A stretch of 64,000 bases of DNA from positions 1-64,000 of the forward strand of contig JAGVJP010000110.1 in the NCBI GenBank assembly GCA_020051075.1, in the 5' to 3' direction. This stretch comes from Parachlamydiales bacterium. GTDB taxonomy: Bacteria; Chlamydiota; Chlamydiia; Chlamydiales; Parachlamydiaceae. The notes under the pieces were generated by a model that had not been told where the DNA came from, made no database searches, and saw nothing but the letters and a program-made list of their open reading frames with translations. Below are positions 45,605 through 53,706 of the stretch, one piece after another. The first letter of the stretch is position 1; each line of letters opens with the position of its first letter. The translations under genes and the position numbers were made by a program.

Positions 45605-46495
45605 ATGAATAAACCTCATCAACAAATTCATCCTACAGCTATCGTTGCGCCTGGTGCGATCATTGGCAAAGATGTCATCATAGAACCCTATGCGGTGATT
45701 AACTCTCCCCATGTCGTCATCGAAGATGGGGTGGTGATTAAATCCCATGTTTATATCGATGGCTACACCACAATAGGGGAGGGGACAACGATCTATCCGG
45801 GTGCTTGCATCGGAACGAAAACGCAAGATCTCAAATTCAAAGGAGAAAAAACCTATGTGAACATTGGGAAAAACTGCGATATCCGTGAATATGTGACAAT
45901 TAATTCGTCCTGCCAAGAAAACTCCGTCGTCCAGGTGGGAGATCACTGCCTGATTATGGCTTATTGCCATATTGCGCATAACTGCGTGGTAGGAAATCGG
46001 GTCATCATGTCCAATAATGCCACTTTGGCTGGCCATGTCACCGTTGAAGATTGCGCAATCATTGGAGGCATGACCCCCATCCATCAATTCTCCCGCATTG
46101 GCTGCTATGCCATGGTCGGAGGGATGAGCCGAGTGACGCACGATATCCCTCCCTATACGATCGGGGCAGGGATCCCCTATAAATTTGGCGGGCTGAATGT
46201 GGTTGGACTTAAAAGGCATGGATTCTCCCTCGAAGCAAGGCGTGAACTCAGCAAAGCTTTCAAACTCCTTTATCGTTCTCAGCTTCATATGGAACAAGCT
46301 CTCAGAGTGATTGAAGCTGAGCTTAAACCTCTTCCCGAGGTTCTCCACTTTGTGAAATTCTGCCGAGAAACCCGGCGCGGCCTCCTTGGGCTTCAGGGAG
46401 CTGTAGAAGATTTTCCTATTCAGCTCGAAGAAGATGATGACAGTGAAGCGTTGGTTGCAGCAACGCCCTCTCCTCAAAACAGTGGAGTGAATTGA
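45605..46495 (+). CDS. lpxA: UDP-N-acetylglucosamine acyltransferase LpxA
   Basis: Transfers 3-hydroxyacyl from ACP to UDP-GlcNAc. 296 residues, slightly longer than usual. Hexapeptide repeats of a left-handed beta helix run from about residue 8 to 195 (IHPTAIVAPGA, IIGKDVIIEP and so on). The catalytic His lies in CHIAHNCVVGN near residue 126. A helical C-terminal domain follows, with an acidic tail of about 30 residues (QLEEDDDSEA) that E. coli LpxA lacks. The end overlaps the upstream candidate start of fmt. Confidence 0.96.
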   Translation: MNKPHQQIHPTAIVAPGAIIGKDVIIEPYAVINSPHVVIEDGVVIKSHVYIDGYTTIGEGTTIYPGACIGTKTQDLKFKGEKTYVNIGKNCDIREYVTINSSCQENSVVQVGDHCLIMAYCHIAHNCVVGNRVIMSNNATLAGHVTVEDCAIIGGMTPIHQFSRIGCYAMVGGMSRVTHDIPPYTIGAGIPYKFGGLNVVGLKRHGFSLEARRELSKAFKLLYRSQLHMEQALRVIEAELKPLPEVLHFVKFCRETRRGLLGLQGAVEDFPIQLEEDDDSEALVAATPSPQNSGVN

Positions 46496-46497
46496 TC

Positions 46498-47448
46498 GTG
46501 CGGGTGGTTTTTTTTGGCACCCCACTCTTTGCTGCTGAGGTGCTTAACTTCTTGTTGGCCAATGGCGTCGATGTCGTTGCTGTCATCTCCAAGCCGGACC
46601 GCCCGAAAGGGCGTTCTGGACACCCTGTGCCCACCTTTGTCAAGCAGGCGGCTTTGATGCACGAGCCACCCCTTCCAATCCATCAGCCGGAGATTGTTTC
46701 CGATCTCTCTTTTGCAGATACCCTGAAAGCTTATGATGCAGATCTCTTCGTCGTCGTCGCCTACGGCGAAATCATCAAGAAGCATCTATTGGAGATGCCC
46801 CGCTTGGGCTGCATCAACCTCCATGCGAGCCTCCTTCCAAAATATCGTGGAGCGGCTCCTATCCAGCGGAGCATCATGGCAGGTGAAACTGAATCTGGGG
46901 TGACAGTCATCCATATGGTGAGGAAAATGGATGCGGGCGATATGATCGCAAAGGCCGTTGTCCCTATCGACCCAGATACAACATACGGCGAGTTGGAAAA
47001 AGCTCTTTGTGAAGTTGGAAAACAGACGCTTCTCGATGTGATTCGCTCTTTTGGTGAAGGGATCCCTCCCTCGACATCTCAAGATGAGACAGAAATGACT
47101 TTGGCTCCTAAGATCGAACTGGAGGAATGTGAAATTGATTGGTCCCTCCCGGCTCAGAGTCTTCATAACCTCGTCCGCGGGGTCAACCCCCACCCCGGAG
47201 CTTGGTGCTTTGTCACTGTCAGGGGAGAGAAGAAGCGGCTCAAAGTGAACCGGACTCGACTCATCACCACTGACCATGATGGACAACCAGGCGATATCTT
47301 AAATTTGCAACAACACAAAGGCAATCTGATCGTCGCTTCTGATGGCGGTCAAGCCTTAGAACTTCTTGAAGTTCAGCTCGAAGGGAAAAAACCGATGTCA
47401 TCGGAAGAACTCACCCGTGGCATTCCTCGTCAGGAACTAAAATTCTAG
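46498..47448 (+). CDS. fmt: Methionyl-tRNA formyltransferase Fmt
   Basis: Formylates initiator Met-tRNA. About 316 residues from GTG 46498, which lies ten bases after GGAG; a TTG at 46492 overlaps the lpxA stop but is too near that site. N-terminal VVFFGTPLFA, the folate-site INLHASLLPKYRGAAPIQR and the catalytic Asp in HMVRKMDAGDMI are present. A C-terminal OB-like domain starts near residue 205 (LVRGVNPHPGAWC). Adjacency to lpxA matches Chlamydia. Confidence 0.96.
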   Translation: MRVVFFGTPLFAAEVLNFLLANGVDVVAVISKPDRPKGRSGHPVPTFVKQAALMHEPPLPIHQPEIVSDLSFADTLKAYDADLFVVVAYGEIIKKHLLEMPRLGCINLHASLLPKYRGAAPIQRSIMAGETESGVTVIHMVRKMDAGDMIAKAVVPIDPDTTYGELEKALCEVGKQTLLDVIRSFGEGIPPSTSQDETEMTLAPKIELEECEIDWSLPAQSLHNLVRGVNPHPGAWCFVTVRGEKKRLKVNRTRLITTDHDGQPGDILNLQQHKGNLIVASDGGQALELLEVQLEGKKPMSSEELTRGIPRQELKF

Positions 47449-47454
47449 TCAAAA

Positions 47455-47633
47455 TGGACCTTATGGACTATATGGACTGTATGGACCTTATGGACTGTAT
47501 GGACCTTATGGACTATATGGACAGGTATGGACTATATGGACAGAAATTAGATATCAGCACAAAGATTTATCTATATAAATGTTGTCCATAAGGTCCATAT
47601 CGTCCATTGTCCATAAAGTCCATATCGTCCATA
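47455..47633. repeat. TGGAC-type 9-bp palindromic array, copy 4 (largest)
   Basis: Nine consecutive units, TGGAC followed by CTTA, TATA, TGTA or similar, run from 47455 to 47536 with a strict 9-base period apart from one 10-base unit. A centre of about 45 AT-rich bases follows, then six inverted GTCCA units to about 47633. It begins seven bases after the fmt stop. Confidence 0.95.
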
Positions 47634-47714
47634 AAATCATTCCGAATCTTTTTCCTTACTTTATATGTTTCAAACAAATTAATCTAATAAAACCAATAAA
47701 CTTTAATCAAACTA

Positions 47715-47744
47715 TTGAATAATAATATAACTATATGCTATAAT
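47715..47744 (+). promoter_or_regulatory. Promoter of the membrane-protein cluster
   Basis: TTGAAT at 47715-47720, an 18-base spacer, and a consensus TATAAT at 47739-47744, about 48 bases before the ATG at 47792. Confidence 0.6.
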
Positions 47745-47791
47745 TAACATTCAAAGATAATTAATATATTATAATAATAGGGTTTAATAAA

Positions 47792-48805
47792 ATGAGTAGC
47801 AGAGCAGTAACTCCGAGAAGTTCAACAAGGTATCATGGATACGACCAAACAAGTCATTTTGTTGGTCGAATGAGAACTCATGCCGCAGTGATTAAATTTA
47901 AGAAAGTGATGACTAATCCTGGATCAATTAAGAAGGCTTGCCAACTGACATACAAAAGCATCGCTCTTTATAACTTAGTCAAAGAAACTATTGTTTGTGT
48001 GGGCTTAGTCAAAGGATTGAAAGGGGTTGTAGATGTCATAGATTTTTATGGAACCTACAAAAACATTGTCTTCTGGATTAACCCGTTCTCAAAACAATCG
48101 ATCGATCGCGAATCGTTAAAAAGAACCCTTACAAATTCAATGCTAGAGAACAATTCTTCGAAAAGTGCTCAAGAGACTTCCGACTTTGTCGACGCAGTCG
48201 TAAAAAGAGTGTTTGAGAAGCCCTCGTATCGAAACGCAAACGAAGTCAGAACAGAGCTGACACTTGCTTTAATACAAAGTGGAATTGATGCGGCTGCGGC
48301 CACTAACATTGCTAGCAGAGAGAACGTTTCGATTAAACAACAATCACGTCCGGTAACTAGTCTCATCATCGGGTTCTGTTTCACTGTCGGCGATTTGATG
48401 GATAATATCGTCACGCTGAAAAAATATGGGATCTTAGACTATACCATCCTCACAGGCAAGATTGCAGCCTCAGTGGGCAACAACTCTCGAGTGTTCACCT
48501 TTTTCTATGAGCTCGGAGCCGGTACGATCATCGGGACATTGAATAGCATTGGATTGCTCTTTGTTGTTGGATCGGTCACCTATAAACTCATCGTGACCAT
48601 CCGGGTGTATATGGATGAAGGCGATCAAGAGAGGAAGGCTGAACTGTGGAAGGAAATCAAAGCCACGGGTGGTAAACTTTTGGTGACGACGATAGATTTT
48701 GCAGTTTGTGTCGCCCCTCTCGTTTTTTCAATCAATCCCGGAGCCTTGATCGCCATGGCGATTGTTTCTAAAGGTGTTGGGTTAATCTACGCATTTGTCA
48801 AATAA
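47792..48805 (+). CDS. Hypothetical membrane protein, first of a five-gene cluster
   Basis: 337 residues, family unknown. Hydrophobic segments lie near residues 55-80, 190-210, 245-272 and 290-335. The C-terminal phrase AIVSKGVGLIYAFVK resembles ALIAKGSGLVNIIAKL of the next gene and FVAKGLGLCHIIYKL of the shifted tail at 51781. No signal peptide; the basic N-terminus precedes a helical segment. It is bounded by its own promoter and a strong terminator, so it is a single transcription unit. An inclusion-membrane or surface role is inference only. Confidence 0.65.
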   Translation: MSSRAVTPRSSTRYHGYDQTSHFVGRMRTHAAVIKFKKVMTNPGSIKKACQLTYKSIALYNLVKETIVCVGLVKGLKGVVDVIDFYGTYKNIVFWINPFSKQSIDRESLKRTLTNSMLENNSSKSAQETSDFVDAVVKRVFEKPSYRNANEVRTELTLALIQSGIDAAAATNIASRENVSIKQQSRPVTSLIIGFCFTVGDLMDNIVTLKKYGILDYTILTGKIAASVGNNSRVFTFFYELGAGTIIGTLNSIGLLFVVGSVTYKLIVTIRVYMDEGDQERKAELWKEIKATGGKLLVTTIDFAVCVAPLVFSINPGALIAMAIVSKGVGLIYAFVK

Positions 48806-48825
48806 TTAATCATCTCAGCAGTCGA

Positions 48826-48871
48826 AAAGCGCGAGTTTTCGTTAAGAAAATTCGCGCTTTCTATTTTTATT
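48826..48871 (+). terminator. Rho-independent terminator
   Basis: A 15-bp stem (AAAGCGCGAGTTTTC with GAAAATTCGCGCTTT, one G-T pair) around GTTAA, followed by CTATTTTTATT. It lies 21 bases after the preceding stop codon. Confidence 0.9.
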
Positions 48872-49043
48872 AAAAAATCACCCTTAAAGTATTCTATATC
48901 ATCTAAAAATTTGATATATAATCTTGTGTCAAGAATTTATTTCATTAAGAAAAAATCAAGAATTAAATAATATTACTCTTGAATAAATTTATCAATTGTG
49001 GAAGAATTATGCATTCCATCACGTTTATTACTAGGAGTGTAAA

Positions 49044-50072
49044 ATGGACAACAGTGGACCTCTCGTCTCCCGACCATTAGGAATATGGGATAATAGCATG
49101 CAGACAATCGCAGCTGGCTGTCTGTGGTTGAAAAAATACCGAGAACATCCCGATGTCTTTCATAAAATCTGTCAAGTGGCTGTTGCAGTGATTGGATTGT
49201 GCTATGGAAGAGATCCCAACCAAACAGAAAGACTTGGCAAGTTAGTCATCATCTTGAAATCGGCAGACATGCACTACTTCTACTCTTTCTTGAACCTCCC
49301 AAAACTGATTTTCTACCCGATCCGCGCAGAAACATTGAATCAAGCGGCTACACTAAGTGACTTAGTGGAAATTGGTCTGGATCGAGAAGTTGTCAGACCG
49401 ATCCTTGCAGCCGAATTGGCAAAGATGGCAGGAGGGATTGACCCGATCACAGGAGCGTATAGCGCTGGCTATGGCTATGCTTCTGAAGATGAATTCTTAG
49501 TAGCTCTGCTCAATCGGATACCGACCAGTCCAGCAGGTCTCACTGCTCGAAATACATTACGCAATTTCTTGAATCCACCAGTAGAAGAGAATTCGGATCC
49601 CCGACCATCCGTCGTCGTTTTAAACAGGGTCTCTTGGCTTGAGAGGATCACCACAGTGCTTGGTGGAGTGGCTGACATTGGCGTTGTCTTCTTGTTTTTG
49701 AACCAGTGGAAACTCATCGATACAGCTAGAATCGGGATGTCGTTTGGACAAATTAAAGGACTGTCTTGGGTTAAAAACCAAGTTCTTGATACCTGGCTGT
49801 GGGGGACCTTCTGTGCCTTGCATGCGATTAATTTGAAGATAGCTCTGACAAAATATTTCAGCGCTGCTGAAGGCTCTGTGGATAAAAAATATGCAGGACG
49901 CGACGCTGTTGTTTCTGTTGCAGAATTGTTCTTTAACGGTGCTTGGTTCATAGAGAGTGCAGGCGTTCGTACTTTCCCTAAACCAGTGCTGTTTGGACTC
50001 GCCCTGATTGCAAAGGGGTCCGGGTTAGTTAACATTATTGCGAAATTGCGCGACCAAAATGCAGTAACGTAG
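49044..50072 (+). CDS. Hypothetical membrane protein, second of the cluster
   Basis: 342 residues, not recognised. The ATG follows TAGGAGTGTAAA, a good ribosome-binding site. Several amphipathic or hydrophobic segments: near residues 45-57, 205-225, 250-275 and 300-335. The C-terminal PVLFGLALIAKGSGLVNIIAKLR matches the shifted tail of the fourth gene. A Gly/Tyr-rich loop (AYSAGYGYAS) lies at about 138-148. Spacing to the next gene is 61 bases, so the last four genes may share a transcript. Confidence 0.65.
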   Translation: MDNSGPLVSRPLGIWDNSMQTIAAGCLWLKKYREHPDVFHKICQVAVAVIGLCYGRDPNQTERLGKLVIILKSADMHYFYSFLNLPKLIFYPIRAETLNQAATLSDLVEIGLDREVVRPILAAELAKMAGGIDPITGAYSAGYGYASEDEFLVALLNRIPTSPAGLTARNTLRNFLNPPVEENSDPRPSVVVLNRVSWLERITTVLGGVADIGVVFLFLNQWKLIDTARIGMSFGQIKGLSWVKNQVLDTWLWGTFCALHAINLKIALTKYFSAAEGSVDKKYAGRDAVVSVAELFFNGAWFIESAGVRTFPKPVLFGLALIAKGSGLVNIIAKLRDQNAVT

Positions 50073-50133
50073 GAATAATTCAAATGAAGAACTTAATCTG
50101 TGAAAGCAACAACATATATATAAGGGGATACTC

Positions 50134-50946
50134 ATGCAGAGGTTAACAAATTTCGCAATGCAGGCTAGTTGTTTTGCTAGCCGGACGATGAACGATCACA
50201 TCAGCTTAAATGGCTATACTAATCTTGGAAAAGCAATGATCTCAACAATGAAGTGCAGCCGCCATCTCTTTGGGACGACCTATTTCAATGAGGCGATCAA
50301 AAATTTTGAATTCCAAAAAGATCTTTTATACGCGACGCTGTTCTTCCAAAATGCTGGAGATTTCGTCAGGAAAACAGTAACGCTAAATGCTGATGGGACG
50401 AGGACGGCATCGTATAGTTTTCAAATTCCTGGCAGAGATTGGTATGAAAAGATCGTGAGGATTTCTCAAGCCATTGGAAACTTCTTAGAGATGATTCAGT
50501 GTTCAATGAAATGGATGTTTGGAACGCCTGCTCTGTTGACACGTACGGGAAATAGATTGGGAAGGACGACTCCTTTTGGATCGCGGACATTCAATCAAAT
50601 CCCTGTGTTGATGACACTTGTTATCAAACCAAAAGATTTCTTTATTTTCGCTGCCGATACCATGACAGTGGCGAGATATCTCTATGAATTCGCACTCCCG
50701 CCGAGCAGCTGGGATGGCATAGGACGATTTGAACGATTTGGTTATGGCCATGATAAATTGGAGTTTACTGAACATCTGTGTAAGTTCACCTCTAGTTTAG
50801 GCAAGATGATCTTGATTTCAACAGGGCCTTTCTATGGCGATACTGGTCGATTCCGTTGTGCCGATTTTACCACACAATGGGCTTCTGAAGTGAAATTTGT
50901 CGTCAGCAATGAAAGAAAGCGTTCAAATCGACTTGCCGGTTATTAG
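50134..50946 (+). CDS. Hypothetical protein, third of the cluster, paralogue of 51929-52768
   Basis: 270 residues. It aligns over its whole length with the fifth gene: NFEFQKDLLYAT, FFQNAG, IQCSMKWMFGTP, KPKDFFIFAADTMTV, FTEHLCKFTSSLGKMILI and the RxNRLAG end are near-identical in both. The ATG follows AAGGGGATACTC. Hydrophobic stretches are short; the protein may associate with membranes peripherally. Function unknown. The near-conserved blocks between variable linkers suggest recent duplication under selection. Confidence 0.75.
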   Translation: MQRLTNFAMQASCFASRTMNDHISLNGYTNLGKAMISTMKCSRHLFGTTYFNEAIKNFEFQKDLLYATLFFQNAGDFVRKTVTLNADGTRTASYSFQIPGRDWYEKIVRISQAIGNFLEMIQCSMKWMFGTPALLTRTGNRLGRTTPFGSRTFNQIPVLMTLVIKPKDFFIFAADTMTVARYLYEFALPPSSWDGIGRFERFGYGHDKLEFTEHLCKFTSSLGKMILISTGPFYGDTGRFRCADFTTQWASEVKFVVSNERKRSNRLAGY

Positions 50947-50970
50947 TCGATTGTCTCAAGCAAGGGTTCA

Positions 50971-51801
50971 GTGAGAGAAATCAAGCTGAACCCTTTACAA
51001 CAATGTAATTATGTTCCAATGATCAATTTTAGATGTGCAGCAGAAAATGTCAGCCACGTCCTCAGCTCTTTCCGGACCATGGGGGGGATGTTATGCCTGG
51101 CCAAAGCTGGGATAGCGTCTATCCGGCTCATCTCCTTTTGTCCAAGAGTTGGCGGCCTTTTCCAGCACCTCTTGCCAGTTCTTGAAGCACAGAAGGCCTT
51201 ATACTATGCAACGATGACGTTCAGTGCCTTGCATCTTTGCTTCAAAGTGGATCCAGCCACGGAAAAAGTAAGTTTGCAGATGCCCCAGATGCGTGATGGC
51301 ACAGGCATTGATTGGGCTAAGTCTTTCTATCTCATGGGTGGCATCTTTGACACCGGGAACTTTATCCAGAAAGGGGGGCTCGTCAACTTCGGGCTCTATC
51401 CAGCTGTGGGAAGGCGTTTAGGGGGTCTGCAATTGTTTAAATTCCGCGGCGAAGCTTGGACCTTAGAGAAAGTCCCTGTGTTAAATACAATAAGTTTAGC
51501 TCCAAAAGAATTATTTTTTATCCTTGCCTCGACAGTGGAGATCTTCCGCTGGATGAAACCATTCCTCCCGTGTACAGAATCAGATGAGGCGACGCGTCAG
51601 AAAAAATTTGAAATCATCGAATTATTGAGCCTTGCAGCGAGTGTCGGACGCATCATTGGATTGTCTGGTTACCGTTATTTTGGCACAATCTGGCAATTCG
51701 CTCTCATCGACTTCGTCGGGCAGAATGCAAGCTTGTTCCGGTTCATCATCGTTTCTCACCGCGCGCGCAGGAATTATCTTACAAGCGCCCAAAGCTGGTG
51801 A
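50971..51801 (+). CDS. Hypothetical protein, fourth of the cluster, probably frameshifted at the 3' end
   Basis: 276 residues from a GTG; an in-frame ATG at 51019 is also possible and neither has a good ribosome-binding site. Weaker similarity to its neighbours: ALYYATMTFSA matches DLLYATxFFQN, and APKELFFILASTVEI matches KPKDLFIFFSDTMTV. The frame stops at TGA 51799-51801, but another frame continues from about 51781 to 51926 with a tail resembling the C-terminus of the second gene. A single indel near 51780 would join them, so this may be a frameshifted gene or a sequencing artefact. Confidence 0.6.
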   Translation: MREIKLNPLQQCNYVPMINFRCAAENVSHVLSSFRTMGGMLCLAKAGIASIRLISFCPRVGGLFQHLLPVLEAQKALYYATMTFSALHLCFKVDPATEKVSLQMPQMRDGTGIDWAKSFYLMGGIFDTGNFIQKGGLVNFGLYPAVGRRLGGLQLFKFRGEAWTLEKVPVLNTISLAPKELFFILASTVEIFRWMKPFLPCTESDEATRQKKFEIIELLSLAASVGRIIGLSGYRYFGTIWQFALIDFVGQNASLFRFIIVSHRARRNYLTSAQSW

Positions 51802-51926
51802 CGAATCCATACGATTTGGTAAAATATGGACAACTTCTACGCCTTTTTGGACTCGCCTTCGTTGCAAAAGGGTTGGGGTTATGTCATATCATCTATAAAT
51901 TGAAGTATGAAAGAATAGGGGGATAA
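51781..51926 (+). pseudogene. Out-of-frame C-terminal tail of the fourth cluster gene
   Basis: Read in the shifted frame: NPYDLVKYGQ, FGLAFVAKGLGLCHII and KLKYERIGG, then TAA at 51924-51926, two bases before the next ATG. FGLAFVAKGLGL matches FGLALIAKGSGL of the gene at 49044. The tail has no start codon or ribosome-binding site of its own. Confidence 0.65.
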
Positions 51927-51928
51927 TC

Positions 51929-52768
51929 ATGCAAAGGGTATCAACTCTCCTAAGAGAGTTTTGCTGCGGAATCAGCAGGGGGATAAACTACCACAATAGT
52001 TTGGATGGTTTTACTGCCCTTGCAAAAACGTCGATTGCAGCAATGAAGTGGCGAAAATATTTTTATAAGTCGGAGGAGGTTTACTGGGATAAGGCGCTAA
52101 AAAATTTTGAACTGCAAAAAGATCTTTTATACGCGACAATATTTTTCCAAAATGCGGGCGAATTCATCACGAAAACAGTGACGTTCAATCCTGATGGGAC
52201 GTCGACGACATCATATAGCTTTAAGTTGCCCGGCAAAGATTTGTGGGACACCTTGACAAAGGTGGTTGCCATCGTTGGAAACTTCTTCGAACTGATCCAG
52301 TGTTCGATGAAATGGATTTTTGGGACGCCCGTTTTCCTCACCAACGCAGGGGATCGGCTAGGAAACTCGAAGGTGGAGCTTCCGCTGTTTGGACCGACAC
52401 GTTTTGACAAAATCCCAGTTGCACAAGCGATCGTTCGAAAACCCAAAGACCTTTTTATTTTTTTTTCCGACACGATGACAGTATTGAGGTATGTCTGGGA
52501 ATTTATTCTCCCTCCCGTTGATGATCCTAATCTATCATTTCTTCAATCATTGCGGGTGCAATATAGTTGGGACAACAAAATAAAGTTTTCGGAACACATT
52601 TGTAAATTTATCTCCAGCTTAGGCAAGATGATCTTGATTGGAGCAGGGGCGTATTATGGCGAAACAGGGATGTTCCGACGCGTCGATCTCACCACACAGG
52701 TAGCCTCTCAATGGAAATTTATCGCGAAGAAAGAGATCGAACGTGCCGATCGCCTCGCAGGTCGGTAG
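51929..52768 (+). CDS. Hypothetical protein, fifth of the cluster, paralogue of 50134-50946
   Basis: 279 residues, with a GGGGGAT ribosome-binding site. It shares with the third gene the order of all conserved blocks (NFELQKDLLYAT, FFQNAG, TVTFNPDGT, IQCSMKWIFGTP, KPKDLFIFFSDTMTV, FSEHICKFISSLGKMILI, RADRLAG). A longer loop (residues about 190-212) is specific to this copy. Function unknown. It converges on recX with a 15-base gap. Confidence 0.75.
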   Translation: MQRVSTLLREFCCGISRGINYHNSLDGFTALAKTSIAAMKWRKYFYKSEEVYWDKALKNFELQKDLLYATIFFQNAGEFITKTVTFNPDGTSTTSYSFKLPGKDLWDTLTKVVAIVGNFFELIQCSMKWIFGTPVFLTNAGDRLGNSKVELPLFGPTRFDKIPVAQAIVRKPKDLFIFFSDTMTVLRYVWEFILPPVDDPNLSFLQSLRVQYSWDNKIKFSEHICKFISSLGKMILIGAGAYYGETGMFRRVDLTTQVASQWKFIAKKEIERADRLAGR

Positions 52769-52783
52769 CAAGATGTGAGGGTG

Positions 52784-53401
52784 TCAATGTGTGTGTTTGC
52801 AGTGTCGATCTTGCAAAGCAGCGACAATCTGCTGATATTGGAAGCCTTTTCGCATCAATGAGGCGATCACCTTTTGCTTTTCTTTGGGCTGGGAGAGATC
52901 TTTTTTTCTATATCGGGTGTTGAGCAGGTGAAGGATAGCGTCATTTTCAGCAGCAGCCGAATCGTCGACAAAACTGCTTGTGTCTGTTGAGATGCCTTTA
53001 GCGCGGAGCTTTTGCTGAATGACCCGCAGGCCGCATCGTTTGCTTTGACTCCTCACAAATGAAGCCACCCAGGCCTCGTCGTCGATGAACCCTTGAGAGA
53101 TCAACTCGTCGATGATGGCTTTGATGGTTTGGCCTTGGACCAGGCGTTCTCGCAGCATCTTAGAGAGGTTTTCGGAGTGGTAGCTCTGCTTAGACAACCG
53201 CCAGATCACATACCTTTTTGCTGAACGATATTCCCAGACATTGAAAGCGTCTCCCCATTCTTCAAGTGTAGAGACCTTAGGAGGGAGAGGATTTCTCCCA
53301 AAGATGGTCTGATGGATATCCCGCCACCAGTTTCCTTCGACATGGATCTCGAACCTTTCTTTGATCGACTCTTTTGGGGTTACGGTGATTGATAACGACA
53401 T
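52784..53401 (-). CDS. recX: RecX-family regulator
   Basis: 205 residues. The three-helix RecX repeats are visible: RSAKRYVIWRLSKQSYHSENLSKML-type start near residue 57, then IIDELISQGFIDDEAWVASFVRSQSKRCGLRVIQQKLRAKGI in pieces typical of the family, then a third repeat near 165-195 (VIASLMRKGFQYQQIVAAL). RecX modulates RecA filaments. An N-terminal extension of about 50 residues, rich in Trp and charged residues, is not standard. The gene stands alone, away from recA as far as seen. No strong ribosome-binding site. Confidence 0.83.
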   Translation of the reverse strand: MSLSITVTPKESIKERFEIHVEGNWWRDIHQTIFGRNPLPPKVSTLEEWGDAFNVWEYRSAKRYVIWRLSKQSYHSENLSKMLRERLVQGQTIKAIIDELISQGFIDDEAWVASFVRSQSKRCGLRVIQQKLRAKGISTDTSSFVDDSAAAENDAILHLLNTRYRKKDLSQPKEKQKVIASLMRKGFQYQQIVAALQDRHCKHTH

Positions 53402-53462
53402 AGTATTTTATACCAGCATCTAGTTAGAATTTCACGTCACTATTCACGTCTTTCCCTCCTAC

Positions 53463-53706
53463 AGAATAGACAGGATAAACAAAAAAACAGGATGGGCAGG
53501 ATCGCAAGCGGCAGGATGGGCAGGATAAAAAAACAGGATAGTTAGGATGTGAAGGATAAAGAAAGAAATAGAAGATAATAGCCTTCTCATAATAAAGAGA
53601 AGTCCAATGGATCCTAATTCATATTTCAATCATCTTTCCTATCCTGCCTATCTTGCCGCGCAGCGATCCTGCCTATCCTGTTTTTTTGTTTATCCTGTCT
53701 ATCCTG
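53463..53706. repeat. AGGATAGGC-type palindromic array, copy 3
   Basis: The longest copy. Left arm with GACAGGATAAAC, GGATGGGC units and a core with GATCGCAAGCGGCAGG. A centre of about 90 bases contains no repeat units. The right arm has CTTGCCGCGCAGCGATCCTG and ends GTCTATCCTGC. The last bases encode the C-terminus and TAG stop of parC on the minus strand. The two cores differ from the usual GCTTCGCGG at matching but not fully compensating positions. Confidence 0.92.

Noticed and set aside
45389-46525. 378-codon open frame on the minus strand across fabZ and lpxA
   Set aside because: Antisense shadow of two certain genes; its His- and Phe-rich composition reflects reverse reading of their codons.
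48826-48871. Another member of the dispersed palindromic repeats
   Set aside because: It is a short GC stem followed by a T-rich run directly after a gene, which is a simple terminator, and shares no sequence with the repeat families.
49475-50083. 202-codon open frame on the minus strand opposite the second cluster gene
   Set aside because: The plus-strand gene has a good ribosome-binding site and paralogous C-terminus; the antisense frame has neither.
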